A DNA stretch of 51,634 nt from Alphaproteobacteria bacterium. GTDB taxonomy: Bacteria > Pseudomonadota > Alphaproteobacteria > Micavibrionales > Micavibrionaceae. Every line of letters begins with the position of its first letter. Positions within the stretch are counted from its first letter, which is position 1. The translations under genes were made by a program, and so were the position numbers. Location of the stretch: assembly GCA_013215815.1 (NCBI GenBank), contig JABSQP010000016.1, forward strand, positions 1 to 51,634. The letters are read 5' to 3'. The notes below the pieces were generated by a model that was given only the letters and a program-made list of their open reading frames with translations, searched no databases and had not been told where the DNA came from. Shown here one piece after another: positions 26,851 to 40,482 of this stretch.

Positions 26851-28980
26851 TTATCCAACCAGTTTCGCTTTTACTTCTTCAGCAACCGCATTTGGTACTG
26901 GCTCGTAGCTATCAAATACCATTGAGAACTGCGCACGACCTGAAGACATAGAACGAAGTGGGTTAATGTATCCGAACATGTTTGCAAGAGGCACAGCCGC
27001 TGTAATCACTTTTGCGTTACCGCGATCTTCCATTGAGTTCACTTGACCACGACGAGAGTTCAAGTCACCAATAATATCACCCATGTATTCCTCAGGTGTC
27101 ACAACTTCAACCTTCATCATCGGCTCAAGAAGTTGTGGACCCGCTTTCTGCATCGCCTCTTTAAACGCTGAACGACCAGCAATTTCAAAAGCCATAACAG
27201 AAGAGTCAACATCGTGGTAAGCACCATCAAATAGATCAATTTCAATGTTGATCACTGGGAAGCCAACAACAATACCTGTTTCTTTGGCTTGCTTAATACC
27301 TTTTTCAAAACCAGGAATGAATTCTTTTGGAATAGATCCACCAACGATGTTGTTGATGAAGTTAAAGTCTGGCTTCTCACCTGTTTCCGCATCCACTGAA
27401 GAAGGACGCATTTTAAATACTGCACGCGCGAACTGACCAGAACCACCAGATTGTTTCTTGTGTGTGTAGTCAACTTCAGCTTCACCAGTAATTGTTTCAC
27501 GGTAAGCAACCTGAGGCGCACCAATGTTCGCTTCAACTTTAAATTCACGCTTCATACGATCAACAAGAATGTCTAGGTGAAGTTCACCCATACCAGCGAT
27601 AATTGTTTGACCTGATTCATGATCAACTTTTACGCGGAATGATGGATCTTCAGCAGCCAAACGCTGTAGCGCTGTAGACATTTTCTCTTGGTCAGCTTTT
27701 GATTTTGGCTCAACAGCAATCTCAATAACCGGCTCAGGGAATTCCATACGCTCAAGAATAACTGGCTTAGCAGCATCACAAAGCGTGTCACCTGTTGTTG
27801 TGTCTTTCATACCCACGAAAGCAACAATATCACCAGCAAACGCCTCTGTTAGTTCTTCACGGTTGTTTGAGTGCATAAGAAGCATACGACCAACACGCTC
27901 ACGCTTATCTTTAACAGAGTTTTGAACGTAAGAACCTGATGTAATTGTACCAGAGTAAATACGCGCAAATGTCAGAGAACCAACGAATGGGTCGTTCATA
28001 ATTTTGAACGCTAGCGCAGCAAATGGCGCATCATCTTCAGGAGCACGGTTTTCTTCTTTTTCTGAATCATCAACATCCGTACCTTTTGTTTCACCAATAT
28101 CTAGTGGTGATGGTAGGAAATCAACAACAGCATCCAACATTGGCTGAACACCTTTGTTTTTAAATGCCGAACCACACATAACAGGAACAAAGTCACCTGC
28201 AATTGTACCCTTACGGATACACGCTTTTAGAGTTTTCTCATCAGGCTCACTACCTTCTAGATAAGCTTCCATTGCAGCATCATCCTGCTCAACAGCCAAC
28301 TCAACAAGCCTCTCACGGTATTCAGCAGCCTTATCAGCAAGATCAGCTGGAATTTCTTCTTCGTGGAATGCCGCACCAAGAGTTTCAGCATCCCAGATAA
28401 TAGCCTTCATCTTAACAAGATCAACAATACCTGCGAACTGATCTTCAGCACCAATAGGAAGCTGAATTGGAAGAGGCTGACAACCCAAACGGTCAATCAT
28501 CATATCGATACAGTTATAGAAGTCCGCACCAATTTTATCCATTTTGTTCACGAAACACATACGTGGCACTTGGTACTTATCACCTTGACGCCATACTGTT
28601 TCTGTTTGCGGCTCAACACCAGCGTTTGCATCAAAAACAGCAATCGCGCCATCAAGCACACGAAGTGAACGCTCAACTTCAATTGTGAAGTCAACGTGCC
28701 CTGGTGTATCAATAATGTTTAGACGGAAACGCTCACCATCATAGTTACCACCAGCAGGACCATTCCAGAATGTTGTTGTAGCAGCAGATGTGATCGTAAT
28801 ACCACGCTCTTGCTCTTGCTCCATCCAGTCCATAGTCGCCGCACCATCGTGCACTTCACCAATTTTGTGAGACTTACCTGAGTAGTAAAGAATACGCTCA
28901 GTTGTTGTCGTCTTACCCGCATCAATGTGGGCCATAATTCCGAAGTTACGGTAGTTTTCAATTGCGTGTTCGCGTGCCAT
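26851..28980 (-). CDS. fusA: Elongation factor G
   Basis: EF-G drives tRNA-mRNA translocation and ribosome recycling by GTP hydrolysis. The 709-residue protein has G1 AHIDAGKT (17-24), G2 [11 protein letters not shown]3 DTPGHVDF and G4 [10 protein letters not shown], then domains II-V with [16 protein letters not shown] and the domain IV tip region [16 protein letters not shown] slightly acidic insertion ([17 protein letters not shown]) lies near the G domain/domain II boundary. It is preceded by rpsG. Confidence 0.99.
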   Translation of the reverse strand: MAREHAIENYRNFGIMAHIDAGKTTTTERILYYSGKSHKIGEVHDGAATMDWMEQEQERGITITSAATTTFWNGPAGGNYDGERFRLNIIDTPGHVDFTIEVERSLRVLDGAIAVFDANAGVEPQTETVWRQGDKYQVPRMCFVNKMDKIGADFYNCIDMMIDRLGCQPLPIQLPIGAEDQFAGIVDLVKMKAIIWDAETLGAAFHEEEIPADLADKAAEYRERLVELAVEQDDAAMEAYLEGSEPDEKTLKACIRKGTIAGDFVPVMCGSAFKNKGVQPMLDAVVDFLPSPLDIGETKGTDVDDSEKEENRAPEDDAPFAALAFKIMNDPFVGSLTFARIYSGTITSGSYVQNSVKDKRERVGRMLLMHSNNREELTEAFAGDIVAFVGMKDTTTGDTLCDAAKPVILERMEFPEPVIEIAVEPKSKADQEKMSTALQRLAAEDPSFRVKVDHESGQTIIAGMGELHLDILVDRMKREFKVEANIGAPQVAYRETITGEAEVDYTHKKQSGGSGQFARAVFKMRPSSVDAETGEKPDFNFINNIVGGSIPKEFIPGFEKGIKQAKETGIVVGFPVINIEIDLFDGAYHDVDSSVMAFEIAGRSAFKEAMQKAGPQLLEPMMKVEVVTPEEYMGDIIGDLNSRRGQVNSMEDRGNAKVITAAVPLANMFGYINPLRSMSSGRAQFSMVFDSYEPVPNAVAEEVKAKLVG

Positions 28981-29022
28981 TTTTTGTATCTCTTATTTAA
29001 AAGTTCTCTATTACTTAATTTC

Positions 29023-29553
<531 letters not shown>

Positions 29554-29573
29554 TTAATTCCTTATCTCAAACC

Positions 29574-29957
29574 TTACTTAGGACGCTTAGCACCGTAACG
29601 TGAGCGTGATTGTTTACGATCTTTAACCCCTTGTGTATCAAGAGAACCACGAACAACTGTGTAACGCACACCAGGCAAGTCTTTAACACGACCGCCGCGT
29701 ACAAGCACAACTGAGTGCTCCTGAAGGTTGTGACCTTCACCAGGGATGTAACAAATAACTTCAAAACCTGTTGTTAGACGAACCTTTGCAACTTTACGCA
29801 AAGCAGAGTTCGGTTTCTTAGGTGTTGTCGTATAAACACGTGTACAAACACCGCGCACCTGCGGGTTATGCTTCAGGGCACGGTTTTTCTTTGATTTCAT
29901 TGCCTTTTTACCACCAATGGCGCGAGGCTTACGAATAAGTTGTTGTATCGTTGGCAT
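29574..29957 (-). CDS. rpsL: 30S ribosomal protein S12
   Basis: S12 sits at the decoding centre. [30 protein letters not shown] and [12 protein letters not shown] are diagnostic. The two Lys positions where streptomycin-resistance changes arise (E. coli Lys43 and Lys88) are Lys here, so a sensitive allele is predicted. 127 residues. First gene of the str-S10-spc run; the promoter lies about 260 bp upstream. Confidence 0.99.
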   Translation of the reverse strand: MPTIQQLIRKPRAIGGKKAMKSKKNRALKHNPQVRGVCTRVYTTTPKKPNSALRKVAKVRLTTGFEVICYIPGEGHNLQEHSVVLVRGGRVKDLPGVRYTVVRGSLDTQGVKDRKQSRSRYGAKRPK

Positions 29958-30219
29958 AGGATGCCTTCTCCTTAATCACATTAGTCAATATTTTCGGATG
30001 GTCTCTTAAATGATAAACAAGAGCAGAAAAACGATATCTTTTGTATCTAGATATCAAAACTGCGCTTTTTTCGCTGGCGCTTGCATAACTTTCGCAAAGT
30101 TTAAGCGATTTTATCTTTTAAAAATTAAGAATATTGAACTGCGTCTAGCCTTTAATCTGTAAGGATTTTGAAAGCCTTACCGGCTACAGCCAATCCATCC
30201 GATTCCTAATTTCGAGCGG
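29958..30219 (-). promoter_or_regulatory. Long untranslated leader of the rpsL operon
   Basis: About 255 nt between the predicted start of transcription and rpsL contain no credible ORF. In transcript order there are GGCT/AGCC and GTAAGG/CCTTAC repeats near 30160-30190 and a GATATC/GATATC dyad near 30033-30055. With 30220-30424 this makes a 467-bp gene-free stretch; the remainder is promoter and AT-rich DNA. Confidence 0.5.
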
Positions 30220-30249
30220 ACTATAAGGTGAAAAGAACATCAGAGTCAA
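30220..30249 (-). promoter_or_regulatory. Promoter of the rpsL-rpsG-fusA-S10-spc run
   Basis: Minus-strand TTGACT (30244-30249) and TATAGT (30220-30225) are 18 bp apart, followed by the GC-rich CCGCTC. An A/T tract (30253-30280) directly upstream resembles an UP element. This is the only strong promoter seen for the roughly 15-kb run to adk. Confidence 0.75.
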
Positions 30250-30424
30250 GCGGTTGTTAATATTTTTTTTACGAATATTTGATTCCTGTCAAATACAGCT
30301 TTTTTTTAAGCTTTATTATGCAGAATAAGGTATTTTTAAAATATTTTTATATAGAATTATATTTACCTAAAAATTGATTGTGAAAAAATAGAGAAAACAG
30401 CCCCGAAAGAGACGTATAAGTTCC

Positions 30425-31921
30425 ATGTCACCAGAAGAATTCCAGCAATTACCTATCTTAGAATCGTCCAAAACAGCTTATAACGAGCCAACAGGCTATA
30501 ACGAGCTACAACAAGCGTTATTGCCTTATATAGAGTACTACCATCAGTTTCTATGGCTGGTATTCTTTGCAACGGCAGCTTTTCTTATATTCCGTTTCTT
30601 ATTTAAGCCCTTGATATCAAATGGAAAAACATCTTCTCCTGAAGATAAATATCCAGCTATCAATGCACCAGGATTTATACAAAAAACCCATAAAGCATAC
30701 TGGAAGATCTTTAATATAGGCGAGATCTATAATGATATTATTGTCCGATTCTTCGGAGCAGCGGTTTTATTAGGCTTTTTGGCAAGCTTTAGAGGATGGG
30801 AAAATGACTACACACTAACTACGTGGGCAGAGCAAAACGGCCTCGCAATATGTTGGCCCTTCTTTCAAAACTGTAATGACTTGTTTTTTATGATGGGTCG
30901 CCCGCATGCCTACGTGCAAAACACCATCTTTATGGGAATGCTTGGCCTTATATTTACAGCTGCTTACGGCTTAGCTACACGCCGTGCAACGTTGGCGCAT
31001 ATATGTATCTTCATCTTATTTCTATGGAAAGCCTATGTCGTTTCTATAAACTACCGCTACAACGCAAACTATGATTACTACCAGACAGCTTTCGCATTCA
31101 TATTCTTATTTGTGCCACATAAACGCTTCTTCGGCGCTTTGTCAGTTGTTTTATTCTATTATCTTTCAACAGCAACAAAGATCCATGAAAGCTGGACACT
31201 CGGCACCTACTTCACATCTATGAAGACTGGGCTGCCCGTATTCCCAAAAGAGCTCACATTACTCATGACCAACCTTGTCATTGTCATGGAAATGGTCATG
31301 GCTTGGTTCCTCTTTAGTAAAAACAAGCTTATCCAAAGAACAGTCTTTGTATTCTTCTTTATATTCCACCTCTATTCGGGAACATTGGTAGGATACCATT
31401 ATCCGACGATTGTGACACCATCACTGATCATATTCTTCGGCCCACATTTCAAACCGTTTGACCATATTCCAGTCAACAGAAAAGCAATTATTGGTTGGCT
31501 CTTTATCATTTTCCTATTTGCCTGCCAAATGATATCGCATGCTATTCCAGGCGATGAAAAGATGACTCTAGAAGGCAACTTCTATGGTCTGTATATGTTT
31601 GAAGCAAACCATCAATGCTTTGCCGAAGCACGCGATGAAAATGGTGAAGTTATTTTTGAGCACACATCAAAGACAGCTAGAAACCGCTGTGACCCTTACC
31701 AGTTATGGTTCCGTGTCTATCAAAAAGAATGCCGACAAAATCCTAGTAAGAAAATTAGTGTGAAACTCTTACACAGCATTAATGGCGGCCCGTTCTATGA
31801 AATAGTGAATGAAGACGATGCGTGTTCTCTGTCATATAAGCCATTTGGTCGTAACGAGTGGATTAAGACACAAGATGAGGCACCAGCCGTTGGTAGACCG
31901 CGGAAAAATATTTACTATTAA
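30425..31921 (+). CDS. Polytopic membrane protein with Cys-containing C-terminal domain
   Basis: A 498-residue protein with roughly eight to ten hydrophobic spans between residues 38 and 390, and a C-terminal polar domain (about 395-498) holding four Cys (HQCF, NRCD, KECR, DACS) that could form disulfides in the periplasm. The segment YLSTATKIHESWTLGTYF recalls HTTM/vitamin K carboxylase-like membrane domains, but the resemblance is weak. It is the only plus-strand gene between rpsL and rpoC. The upstream region is very AT-rich and no good Shine-Dalgarno is visible. It ends at a bidirectional terminator. Confidence 0.75.
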   Translation: MSPEEFQQLPILESSKTAYNEPTGYNELQQALLPYIEYYHQFLWLVFFATAAFLIFRFLFKPLISNGKTSSPEDKYPAINAPGFIQKTHKAYWKIFNIGEIYNDIIVRFFGAAVLLGFLASFRGWENDYTLTTWAEQNGLAICWPFFQNCNDLFFMMGRPHAYVQNTIFMGMLGLIFTAAYGLATRRATLAHICIFILFLWKAYVVSINYRYNANYDYYQTAFAFIFLFVPHKRFFGALSVVLFYYLSTATKIHESWTLGTYFTSMKTGLPVFPKELTLLMTNLVIVMEMVMAWFLFSKNKLIQRTVFVFFFIFHLYSGTLVGYHYPTIVTPSLIIFFGPHFKPFDHIPVNRKAIIGWLFIIFLFACQMISHAIPGDEKMTLEGNFYGLYMFEANHQCFAEARDENGEVIFEHTSKTARNRCDPYQLWFRVYQKECRQNPSKKISVKLLHSINGGPFYEIVNEDDACSLSYKPFGRNEWIKTQDEAPAVGRPRKNIYY

Positions 31922-31938
31922 AGCGTATCCAAATGCAT

Positions 31939-31967
31939 AAAAAAAGCGGCTGATTAAGCCGCTTTTT
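31939..31967. terminator. Bidirectional intrinsic terminator, membrane gene / rpoC
   Basis: Arms AAAAAGCGGCT (31941-31951) and AGCCGCTTTTT (31957-31967) flank a 5-nt loop, with T-runs both ways. It serves the convergent plus-strand membrane gene and rpoC. The arms nearly match those of the terminator at 11857. Confidence 0.92.
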
Positions 31968-31990
31968 CTTTATTCTATTGTGTTAGCAAA

Positions 31991-34900
31991 CTAACCAGCT
32001 GCTGCTTCCTGTGCCTCATCCGCGGGAGATGCATCTTCGATCATCTCAGCAGGTGCTTCTTCGTTCGCAGGGTTGAGCGCCTCGGCTTGCTGCTGCGCTG
32101 CCAATGCAATCTCATCGCGATCAGCAGCAATGCGGCGAACCTTGTTCACGTATGAACCAGTACCAGCAGGGATCAGACGACCCACAATCACGTTCTCTTT
32201 CAGACCGTGTAGGTTGTCCATCTTACCGTTCACTGCTGCATCTGTAAGAACACGTGTTGTTTCTTGGAATGATGCGGCAGAGATGAATGAGCGTGTCTGC
32301 AATGACGCTTTTGTAATACCTTGAAGAACAGGCTTACCTTTTGCAGGCTGCTTACCATCTTCAATGTACTTCTTGTTCACTGCCTCATACTCTTCACGAT
32401 CAATGTTCTCGCCAACGAGGAATGTTGTATCACCAACTTCTTGGATTTCAACTTTCTGCATCATCTGACGTGCAATCACCTCAATGTGCTTATCGTTGAT
32501 TTTCACCCCTTGTAGACGGTAAACGTCCTGAATTTCGTTCACGAGGTAGTCACTCAGCGCTTCCACACCAAGAACATCAAGGATATCGTGTGGAACCATC
32601 GCACCATCAAGGATTGGGTCACCAACGCGTACGAAATCACCTTCCTGAACAGCCATATGACGACCTTTTGGTACAAGATACTCAGCAGGCTCTAATGTCT
32701 TATCAGTTGGGTTCACGATAATACGGCGCTTCGCCTTATAATCTTTACCGAATTCAATCTGACCTTCAACTTCAGAAATAATAGCAAAGTCTTTTGGACG
32801 ACGTGCTTCAAATAGCTCAGCCACACGTGGCAGACCACCTGTAATATCACGTGTTTTCGATGTTTCACGAGGAATACGAGCAAGAATATCACCAGCCTTA
32901 ACTTCTGCGCCATTCTCAACAGAGATAATCGCATCCGTAGACATGAAGTAGTTCGCTTCCAAGCCATTTGGTAGTTTCTGAACTTTACCTTTCGCATCTG
33001 TTAATGAGATACGTGGCTTAAGCTCACCACCTTTAGGCTGTGAACGCCAGTCGATAACAATCTTAGATGAGATACCTGTTGCTTCATCAACCTGATCCGC
33101 AACAGAAACACCATCGATAAGGTCATTAAACTGAGCTACACCATCTTTCTCTGTGATAATAGGCATTGTGAATGGGTCCCAATCGGCCATCTTATCGCCA
33201 GCTTTAACCTTCGCACCATCCTCAACAAGAAGACGCGCACCATAAGGAACACGGTGTGTTGCACGCTCTTTATCCTTACCGTCAAGAAGAACAATCTCTG
33301 TGTTACGGCCCATAACAATCGCCACACCTTCAGAGTTCTTAACAACGTTTTGGTTACGTACTTCAACTTTACCGTCAACAGCTGCTTCATAAGATGATTT
33401 TTCAGCACCCTTCTGCGCCGCACCACCAATGTGGAATGTACGCATTGTAAGCTGTGTACCTGGTTCACCGATTGACTGAGCAGCCATAACACCAACTGCC
33501 TCACCCATGTTAACTGGTGTACCGCGAGCAAGATCACGACCGTAACATTTTGCACAAACACCGTTACGTGTTTCACAAGTTAGAGCAGAGCGAACCTTAA
33601 CAGTGTCAACACCAGCTGTTTCAATCTCTTCTGATGTTACTTCATCAATGATCTCACCGTCTTTGACGATTACATCACCAGAAAGCGGGTTCACGATATC
33701 ACCTTGCGCTGTACGTCCAAGAATACGCTCAGCCAAGTTCACAACAACGTCCGCGCCGTTCATTACAGCAGCCAATGTAATACCATTTTCAGTACCACAA
33801 TCTGTTTCTGTAATAACCGCATCTTGTGCAACATCAACAAGACGACGTGTTAAGTAACCAGAGTTCGCAGTCTTAAGCGCTGTATCAGCTAGACCCTTAC
33901 GCGCACCGTGTGTCGAGTTAAAGTACTCAAGCACAGACAGACCTTCTTTAAAGTTCGAAATAATCGGTGTTTCGATAATTTCACCAGAAGGTTTCGCCAT
34001 AAGCCCGCGCATACCTGCAAGCTGACGGATCTGAGCGGCACTACCACGAGCACCAGAGTGTGCCATCATGTAAACAGAGTTAAGACCAACCTCATCAACG
34101 TTAGAGATGTGGTTCATCATCGCATCCGCAACATCGTCTGTACATTTTGACCAGATATCGACAACTTTGTTGTACTTCTCACCTTTTGTAATCAAACCAT
34201 CAAGGTACTGCTGCTCATACTCAGCTGACTTACCTTTTGCTTCATCAATAAGTGTTTGTTTCGCTTCAGGAATGATCAAGTCAGACTTACCGAATGACAT
34301 ACCTGAGATACATGCTTGACGGAAACCAAGCTTCATCATGCGGTCACAGAAGATAACTGTCTCTTTTTGACCACAGTGACGGTAAACAACGTCAATCAGG
34401 TTTGTTAGTTCTTTCTTCGTTAGAACTTTGTTGATTTCATCAAATGGAATATTTGGATGACGTGGAAGAAGTTCAGAAAGAAGCATACGGCCTGCTGTTG
34501 AATCAACAAGCGTTGTGATCTTATTCCCTTCTTCATCAACTGTGTGATAACGACACTTAATCTTTGCATGAAGTGAAACGTGACCTTCTGTTAGCGCGTG
34601 CTGGATCTCACCAGGACCGCGGAAAATCATGCCTTCACCTTTTTCACCATCTAGAGCGATTGTCAGGTAGTAAAGACCCAAAACAATATCCTGTGACGGA
34701 ACGATGATCGGCTTACCGTTTGCAGGAGACAAGATGTTGTTTGTAGACATCATCAAGCAACGCGCTTCAAGTTGTGCCTCGATTGATAATGGCACGTGAA
34801 CAGCCATTTGGTCACCATCAAAGTCAGCGTTAAAAGCTGTACATACGAGTGGGTGTAGCTGTATCGCTTTACCTTCAATCAATGTTGGTTCGAATGCCTG

Positions 34901-36205
34901 AATACCAAGACGGTGCAATGTCGGAGCACGGTTTAGCATCACTGGGTGTTCGCGGATAACTTCTTCAAGAATATCCCAAACTTCCGGACGCTCTTTTTCT
35001 ACCATTTTCTTGGCAGCTTTCACTGTTGTCGCCATACCGTAAATTTCAAGCTTGTGATAGATAAACGGCTTAAAGAGTTCGAGAGCCATTTTCTTCGGAA
35101 TACCACACTGGTGTAGTTTCAGCTCAGGACCAACAACGATCACCGAACGACCAGAATAGTCAACACGCTTACCAAGAAGGTTTTGACGGAAACGACCCTG
35201 CTTACCTTTAAGCATGTCAGAAAGTGATTTTAGTGGGCGCTTGTTCGCACCAGTAATCACACGGCCACGACGACCGTTATCAAACAATGCATCAACAGAT
35301 TCTTGAAGCATACGCTTTTCGTTACGAACGATAATGTCAGGTGCGCGAAGTTCCATAAGGCGCTTCAAGCGGTTGTTACGGTTGATCACACGACGATATA
35401 GATCGTTAAGGTCAGATGTTGCAAAACGACCACCATCCAAAGGAACAAGTGGGCGAAGTTCTGGCGGAAGAACAGGAACAACATCCATAATCATCCACTC
35501 AGGGCGTGTACCTGAAGAAATGAAAGCTTCAAGAAGCTTCATACGCTTTACAAGTTTCTTACGCTTCGCTTCAGATCCAGTTTCACGAAGATCGTCTTCA
35601 ACATTTGCAAGTTCTTCTTCAAGATCAAGGTTCATCAAGATCTCTTTAATCGCTTCAGCACCGATACCTGCACGGAAGTTTTCTTCACCGTACTCATCTT
35701 GTGCATCCATGTATTCTTCTTCCGTCATAAGCTGCATAGGCTTAAGCGGTGTCATACCTGGTTCAACAACGATGTAAGCTTCGAAGTATAGAACTTTTTC
35801 AAGTGACTTCAGTGTCATATCAGTCATCAGACCAATACGTGATGGTAATGACTTCAAGAACCAGATATGTGCCACAGGAGAGGCGAGTTCAATGTGACCC
35901 ATACGTTCACGACGGACTTTTGTCAGTGTCACTTCAACGCCACACTTCTCACAAATAATCCCTTTGTACTTCATGCGCTTATATTTACCGCAGAGACATT
36001 CGTAATCTTTAACAGGCCCGAAAATACGCGCACAGAAAAGACCATCACGCTCTGGCTTAAATGTACGGTAGTTAATCGTTTCCGGCTTTTTCACTTCACC
36101 GAAAGACCAGCTGAGCACTTGCTCAGGTGATGCAATCGCGATGCGAATGCTGTCAAAGCTTTGTGGTCCCTGTGGTTGACCAAATAGGTTCATGAGTTCG
36201 TTCAT
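31991..36205 (-). CDS. rpoC: RNA polymerase subunit beta'
   Basis: The 1404-residue beta' subunit carries the catalytic loop [12 protein letters not shown] with Asp461, Asp463 and Asp465 binding the active-site Mg2+. The N-terminal zinc site [19 protein letters not shown] and the second one near [13 protein letters not shown] are intact. The rudder/clamp region ([12 protein letters not shown]) and the trigger loop region ([18 protein letters not shown]) are present. The C-terminus is extended and acidic ([20 protein letters not shown]). Starts 53 bp after rpoB. Confidence 0.99.
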   Translation of the reverse strand: MNELMNLFGQPQGPQSFDSIRIAIASPEQVLSWSFGEVKKPETINYRTFKPERDGLFCARIFGPVKDYECLCGKYKRMKYKGIICEKCGVEVTLTKVRRERMGHIELASPVAHIWFLKSLPSRIGLMTDMTLKSLEKVLYFEAYIVVEPGMTPLKPMQLMTEEEYMDAQDEYGEENFRAGIGAEAIKEILMNLDLEEELANVEDDLRETGSEAKRKKLVKRMKLLEAFISSGTRPEWMIMDVVPVLPPELRPLVPLDGGRFATSDLNDLYRRVINRNNRLKRLMELRAPDIIVRNEKRMLQESVDALFDNGRRGRVITGANKRPLKSLSDMLKGKQGRFRQNLLGKRVDYSGRSVIVVGPELKLHQCGIPKKMALELFKPFIYHKLEIYGMATTVKAAKKMVEKERPEVWDILEEVIREHPVMLNRAPTLHRLGIQAFEPTLIEGKAIQLHPLVCTAFNADFDGDQMAVHVPLSIEAQLEARCLMMSTNNILSPANGKPIIVPSQDIVLGLYYLTIALDGEKGEGMIFRGPGEIQHALTEGHVSLHAKIKCRYHTVDEEGNKITTLVDSTAGRMLLSELLPRHPNIPFDEINKVLTKKELTNLIDVVYRHCGQKETVIFCDRMMKLGFRQACISGMSFGKSDLIIPEAKQTLIDEAKGKSAEYEQQYLDGLITKGEKYNKVVDIWSKCTDDVADAMMNHISNVDEVGLNSVYMMAHSGARGSAAQIRQLAGMRGLMAKPSGEIIETPIISNFKEGLSVLEYFNSTHGARKGLADTALKTANSGYLTRRLVDVAQDAVITETDCGTENGITLAAVMNGADVVVNLAERILGRTAQGDIVNPLSGDVIVKDGEIIDEVTSEEIETAGVDTVKVRSALTCETRNGVCAKCYGRDLARGTPVNMGEAVGVMAAQSIGEPGTQLTMRTFHIGGAAQKGAEKSSYEAAVDGKVEVRNQNVVKNSEGVAIVMGRNTEIVLLDGKDKERATHRVPYGARLLVEDGAKVKAGDKMADWDPFTMPIITEKDGVAQFNDLIDGVSVADQVDEATGISSKIVIDWRSQPKGGELKPRISLTDAKGKVQKLPNGLEANYFMSTDAIISVENGAEVKAGDILARIPRETSKTRDITGGLPRVAELFEARRPKDFAIISEVEGQIEFGKDYKAKRRIIVNPTDKTLEPAEYLVPKGRHMAVQEGDFVRVGDPILDGAMVPHDILDVLGVEALSDYLVNEIQDVYRLQGVKINDKHIEVIARQMMQKVEIQEVGDTTFLVGENIDREEYEAVNKKYIEDGKQPAKGKPVLQGITKASLQTRSFISAASFQETTRVLTDAAVNGKMDNLHGLKENVIVGRLIPAGTGSYVNKVRRIAADRDEIALAAQQQAEALNPANEEAPAEMIEDASPADEAQEAAAG

Positions 36206-36258
36206 TTTTTGCTCCTAATAAGCTGCGCTTTATATCTTATATATTTTTTAAATTACGA

Positions 36259-39200
36259 TTAATTACCAGATTGCTTCATGTCGACGTTTAGACCGAGAGC
36301 TTTCAATTCCTTCACAAGAACGTTGAATGACTCTGGAACACCGATTTCAAAGTTATCTTCGCCGCGTACAATCGACTCGTAAACTTTTGAACGACCGGCA
36401 ACGTCATCAGATTTCACTGTCAGCATCTCTTGAAGAGTGTATGCCGCGCCGTAAGCCTGAAGCGCCCACACTTCCATTTCACCAAATCGCTGACCACCAA
36501 ACTGCGCCTTACCGCCGAGAGGTTGTTGCGTCACAAGTGAATATGGACCGATTGAACGGGCGTGAATCTTATCATCAACCAAGTGGTGCAGTTTCAACAT
36601 GTAGATGTAACCAACAGTCACCTGACGGTGGAATTTTTCACCTGTACGACCATCAATCAATGTCACCTGACCTGTTTGATCCAAACCTGCTTTTTCAAGA
36701 AGTACGTTGATGTCATCTTCAACAGCGCCATCGAACACTGGTGTTGCCATTGGCACACCGCCGCGAAGATTCTGCGCCATTTCAACAACTTGGTTGTCGT
36801 TCATACCGTCAACTTTCTTCTCGAATTCTGACTTACCGTAAGCTTGTTCTAGCTGAACTTTCAGTGTCTTCACTTCATCAGATGTTGGTTCTTTTTGGTT
36901 ATTAAAACCATCAATCACTTCACCAATTTGCTTACCAAGGCCAGCAGATGCCCAACCGAGGTGCGTTTCCAGAATCTGACCCACATTCATACGTGATGGA
37001 ACCCCAAGAGGGTTAAGCACGATATCAACTGGCTGACCATCTTCTGTGTATGGCATATCTTCTTGGGGCATAATCTTAGAAACAACACCTTTGTTTCCGT
37101 GACGGCCCGCCATTTTATCACCAGGCTGCATCTTACGCTTAATCGCCACGAAGACTTTAACCATCTTCATCACGCCAGGCATAAGTTCATCACCACGCTG
37201 AAGTTTTTCAACTTTGTTCTCAAAACGCTCTTTAATACCATCAATCGCATCATCAAATGTTTTAGACATCGCTTCGATTTCTTCCATGATCTTGTCATTC
37301 TCGATAACGATTTGACGCCATAGACCATGCTTAATTTCGTTAAGCGCAGCGTTTGTGATTTTGTCACCTTTCTTCAGGCCACCATCTTTGAACGCTTTTG
37401 CAACAGTTTGACCTGCAAGCAATTCTTCCAAACGACCATAAAAACCAAGCTCAATAATCTTGCGCTCAGCATCACGATCTTTTGCCAACACCTCGATCTC
37501 TTCTTGCTCAATCGCCATTGAACGTGAATCTTTTTCAACGCCGCGGCGATTGAATACACGCACATCAACAATTGTACCGACAGCGCCTGATGGAAGGCGT
37601 AGAGATGTATCTTTTACATCTGCTGCCTTTTCACCAAAGATCGCACGAAGAAGTTTTTCTTCCGGTGTCATTGGGCTTTCACCTTTTGGTGTCACCTTAC
37701 CACCCAGAATATCACCAGGACCAACTTCGGCACCGATGTGAACGATACCTGATTCATCAAGATGTTTTAGGGCTTCTTCACCAACGTTTGGAATATCACG
37801 TGTGATCTCTTCTGTACCAAGCTTCGTATCACGCGCCATTACTTCATATTCTTCAATGTGAATAGATGTATAAACATCGTCGCGTACGATACGCTCAGAA
37901 AGAAGAATTGAATCCTCAAAGTTGTAACCATTCCAAGGCATAAACGCGACAAGCACGTTACGGCCAAGAGCTAGCTCACCAAACTGTGTTGATGGGCCAT
38001 CCGCGATAATATCGCCGGCTTTGATCTCATCGCCAACTTTAACAAGTGGCTTTTGCAAGATACATGTTGATTGGTTAGAGCGTTGGAATTTCTTCATGTT
38101 GTAGATATCAACAACAGCTTCTTCAGCCTTAAGATCTTCTGTCGCACGAATAACGATACGCGTTGCATCAACCTGCACAACGTGACCAGCACGGCGTGCT
38201 GTAACAGCAGCGCCTGAATCGCGCGCCACAGTTGCTTCCATACCCGTACCAACAAGCGGTGCATCTGATTTAAGAAGAGGCACAGCCTGACGCATCATGT
38301 TTGATCCCATCAAAGCACGGTTCGCATCATCGTTTTCTAGGAATGGGATAAGCGCCGCAGCAACAGATACCATCTGTTTTGGTGAAACGTCCATGAAGTC
38401 AATACCTTCTGGTTGCGCCATCAAGTTTTCACCCGCTTCACGACAAGAAATAAGGTCGTTTGCAAACGCACCTTTATCCGTCAATTCAGCGTTCGCCTGG
38501 GCGATTGTGTACTTAGACTCTTCCATTGCAGACATGTAAACAACTTCATCTGTCACTTTACCGTCAACAACGCGGCGGTATGGACTCTCGATGAAACCGT
38601 ACTGGTTAACACGCGCGAAAGTCGACAGCGAGTTAATCAAACCAATGTTTGGACCTTCCGGTGTTTCAATCGGACAAATACGACCATAGTGTGTTGGGTG
38701 CACGTCACGAACTTCAAAGCCCGCACGCTCACGTGTCAAACCACCTGGCCCAAGAGCAGAAAGACGACGCTTGTGCGTGATTTCTGACAGTGGATTTGTT
38801 TGGTCCATGAACTGAGATAATTGTGAAGAACCGAAGAACTCACGAACAGCTGCTTGTGCAGGCTTAGAGTTAATCAAGTCGTGCGGCATATAAGTGTCAA
38901 TCTCAACAGATGACATACGCTCACGAATTGCACGTTCCATACGAAGAAGACCAACACGGAACTGGTTTTCCATCAATTCACCAACTGAACGGACACGGCG
39001 GTTACCAAGGTTATCGATATCATCGACTTCACCCTGACCATCTTTTAGACCGTGAACATATTGCAAGATCGCAAGAAGATCTTCTTTTGTTAGTGTGCCG
39101 TGATCATCAGGAGATGTCAGGTCAAGACGTGCGTTCATTTTCACACGACCAACAGCAGATAGATCATAACGCTCTGGGTCAAAGAATAGTGACTGGAATA

Positions 39201-40482
39201 GAGCAGACGCAGAATCAACTGTCGGCGGCTCACCAGGACGCATAACGCGGTACATATCAATAAGTGCTTCTTCACGTGTGTCACACTTATCAACCATCAT
39301 TGTGTTACGGATGTAAGGACCAACATTTACGTGATCAATCGCAAGAATTGGAAGTTCTTTGATTGAGAAGCTATCTAGCTCAGCGAGATCTTCTGTTGTA
39401 ATTTCATGACCAGCTTCGAAGTAAACCTGACCAGTTTCACCATCGAACAAGTCTTCGGCTAGGTAAGAACCTACAAGCTGTTCATCAGAAACAAGAATGT
39501 CTTTTAGACCTGCCTCTACAAGTTTCTTACCTTTACGTGGTGTGATTTTCTCACCAGCTTCAGCAACAACTTTACCGTCTTTTGCATTTACAAGATCGTG
39601 AACAAGCTTCACGCCGCGGAAGTTATCCGGGTTAAACGGCATCTTCCAGCCTTCTTTTTCTTTCTTGTAGTGCGTTGTTTCATAGAAAGTAGATAAGATC
39701 TCTTCATTCGCCATACCCTGGATCATCAGTTCATCTACTGGCTGATCTTTTTCTTCACACTCTGCGCGGTACTTAACAGTCGCTTCTGAGTCCAGTGCGC
39801 GCATGAATGTTGTTACAGGAAGCTTACGACGACGATCGATACGAACATACATAAGATCTTTTGCATCGAATTCAAAATCCAACCATGAACCACGATAAGG
39901 AATAACACGCGCAGAGAACAAGTATTTACCTGAAACGTGTGTTTTACCACCATCGTGATCGAAGAACACACCAGGTGAACGGTGCATTTGAGAAACGATA
40001 ACACGCTCAGTACCATTCACAACAAATGTACCGTTATCTGTCATCAATGGCATATCAACCATGTAAACGTCTTGCTCTTTAATATCGCGAATAGAACGAA
40101 GACCCGTGTCTTCATCAACATCGAATACAGATAGACGAAGTGTGACACGTAATGGAGCAGAGAATGTCATACCGCGCTGCTGACATTCCTCAACATCGTA
40201 TTTAGGCTGCTCTAGCTCATATGATACATAGTCAATTTCAGCTTTGTCAGAGAAATCCTTAATCGGGAATACTTCTGTCAGAACTTTATGAAGACCCTGC
40301 ATCGCACGCTCAGCTGCAGGCACGTTTGCTTGCAAGAACTGCTCGTATGAATCGCGCTGAACCTCAATAAGGTTAGGCATTTCCGCTACTTCACGGATTT
40401 GACCGAAAGAACGTCTTACACGTTTATAATCTGTGTAACTTGCCTGATAGTCTGATGTTGATTTTTTTGCTGCTGATGCCAT
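36259..40482 (-). CDS. rpoB: RNA polymerase subunit beta
   Basis: The 1407-residue beta subunit is longer than E. coli's, with alphaproteobacterial-type insertions around residues 290-370. The rifampicin cluster [20 protein letters not shown] followed by [10 protein letters not shown] is wild type at the positions equal to E. coli Asp516, His526 and Ser531 (here Asp560, His570, Ser575), so sensitivity is predicted. [13 protein letters not shown] near the active centre and [20 protein letters not shown] near the C-terminus are intact. It follows a 330-bp structured spacer after rplL. Confidence 0.99.
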   Translation of the reverse strand: MASAAKKSTSDYQASYTDYKRVRRSFGQIREVAEMPNLIEVQRDSYEQFLQANVPAAERAMQGLHKVLTEVFPIKDFSDKAEIDYVSYELEQPKYDVEECQQRGMTFSAPLRVTLRLSVFDVDEDTGLRSIRDIKEQDVYMVDMPLMTDNGTFVVNGTERVIVSQMHRSPGVFFDHDGGKTHVSGKYLFSARVIPYRGSWLDFEFDAKDLMYVRIDRRRKLPVTTFMRALDSEATVKYRAECEEKDQPVDELMIQGMANEEILSTFYETTHYKKEKEGWKMPFNPDNFRGVKLVHDLVNAKDGKVVAEAGEKITPRKGKKLVEAGLKDILVSDEQLVGSYLAEDLFDGETGQVYFEAGHEITTEDLAELDSFSIKELPILAIDHVNVGPYIRNTMMVDKCDTREEALIDMYRVMRPGEPPTVDSASALFQSLFFDPERYDLSAVGRVKMNARLDLTSPDDHGTLTKEDLLAILQYVHGLKDGQGEVDDIDNLGNRRVRSVGELMENQFRVGLLRMERAIRERMSSVEIDTYMPHDLINSKPAQAAVREFFGSSQLSQFMDQTNPLSEITHKRRLSALGPGGLTRERAGFEVRDVHPTHYGRICPIETPEGPNIGLINSLSTFARVNQYGFIESPYRRVVDGKVTDEVVYMSAMEESKYTIAQANAELTDKGAFANDLISCREAGENLMAQPEGIDFMDVSPKQMVSVAAALIPFLENDDANRALMGSNMMRQAVPLLKSDAPLVGTGMEATVARDSGAAVTARRAGHVVQVDATRIVIRATEDLKAEEAVVDIYNMKKFQRSNQSTCILQKPLVKVGDEIKAGDIIADGPSTQFGELALGRNVLVAFMPWNGYNFEDSILLSERIVRDDVYTSIHIEEYEVMARDTKLGTEEITRDIPNVGEEALKHLDESGIVHIGAEVGPGDILGGKVTPKGESPMTPEEKLLRAIFGEKAADVKDTSLRLPSGAVGTIVDVRVFNRRGVEKDSRSMAIEQEEIEVLAKDRDAERKIIELGFYGRLEELLAGQTVAKAFKDGGLKKGDKITNAALNEIKHGLWRQIVIENDKIMEEIEAMSKTFDDAIDGIKERFENKVEKLQRGDELMPGVMKMVKVFVAIKRKMQPGDKMAGRHGNKGVVSKIMPQEDMPYTEDGQPVDIVLNPLGVPSRMNVGQILETHLGWASAGLGKQIGEVIDGFNNQKEPTSDEVKTLKVQLEQAYGKSEFEKKVDGMNDNQVVEMAQNLRGGVPMATPVFDGAVEDDINVLLEKAGLDQTGQVTLIDGRTGEKFHRQVTVGYIYMLKLHHLVDDKIHARSIGPYSLVTQQPLGGKAQFGGQRFGEMEVWALQAYGAAYTLQEMLTVKSDDVAGRSKVYESIVRGEDNFEIGVPESFNVLVKELKALGLNVDMKQSGN

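Noticed and set aside
36259-40482. Rifampicin or streptomycin resistance alleles in rpoB and rpsL
   Set aside because: All classic resistance positions that could be aligned by eye are wild type.
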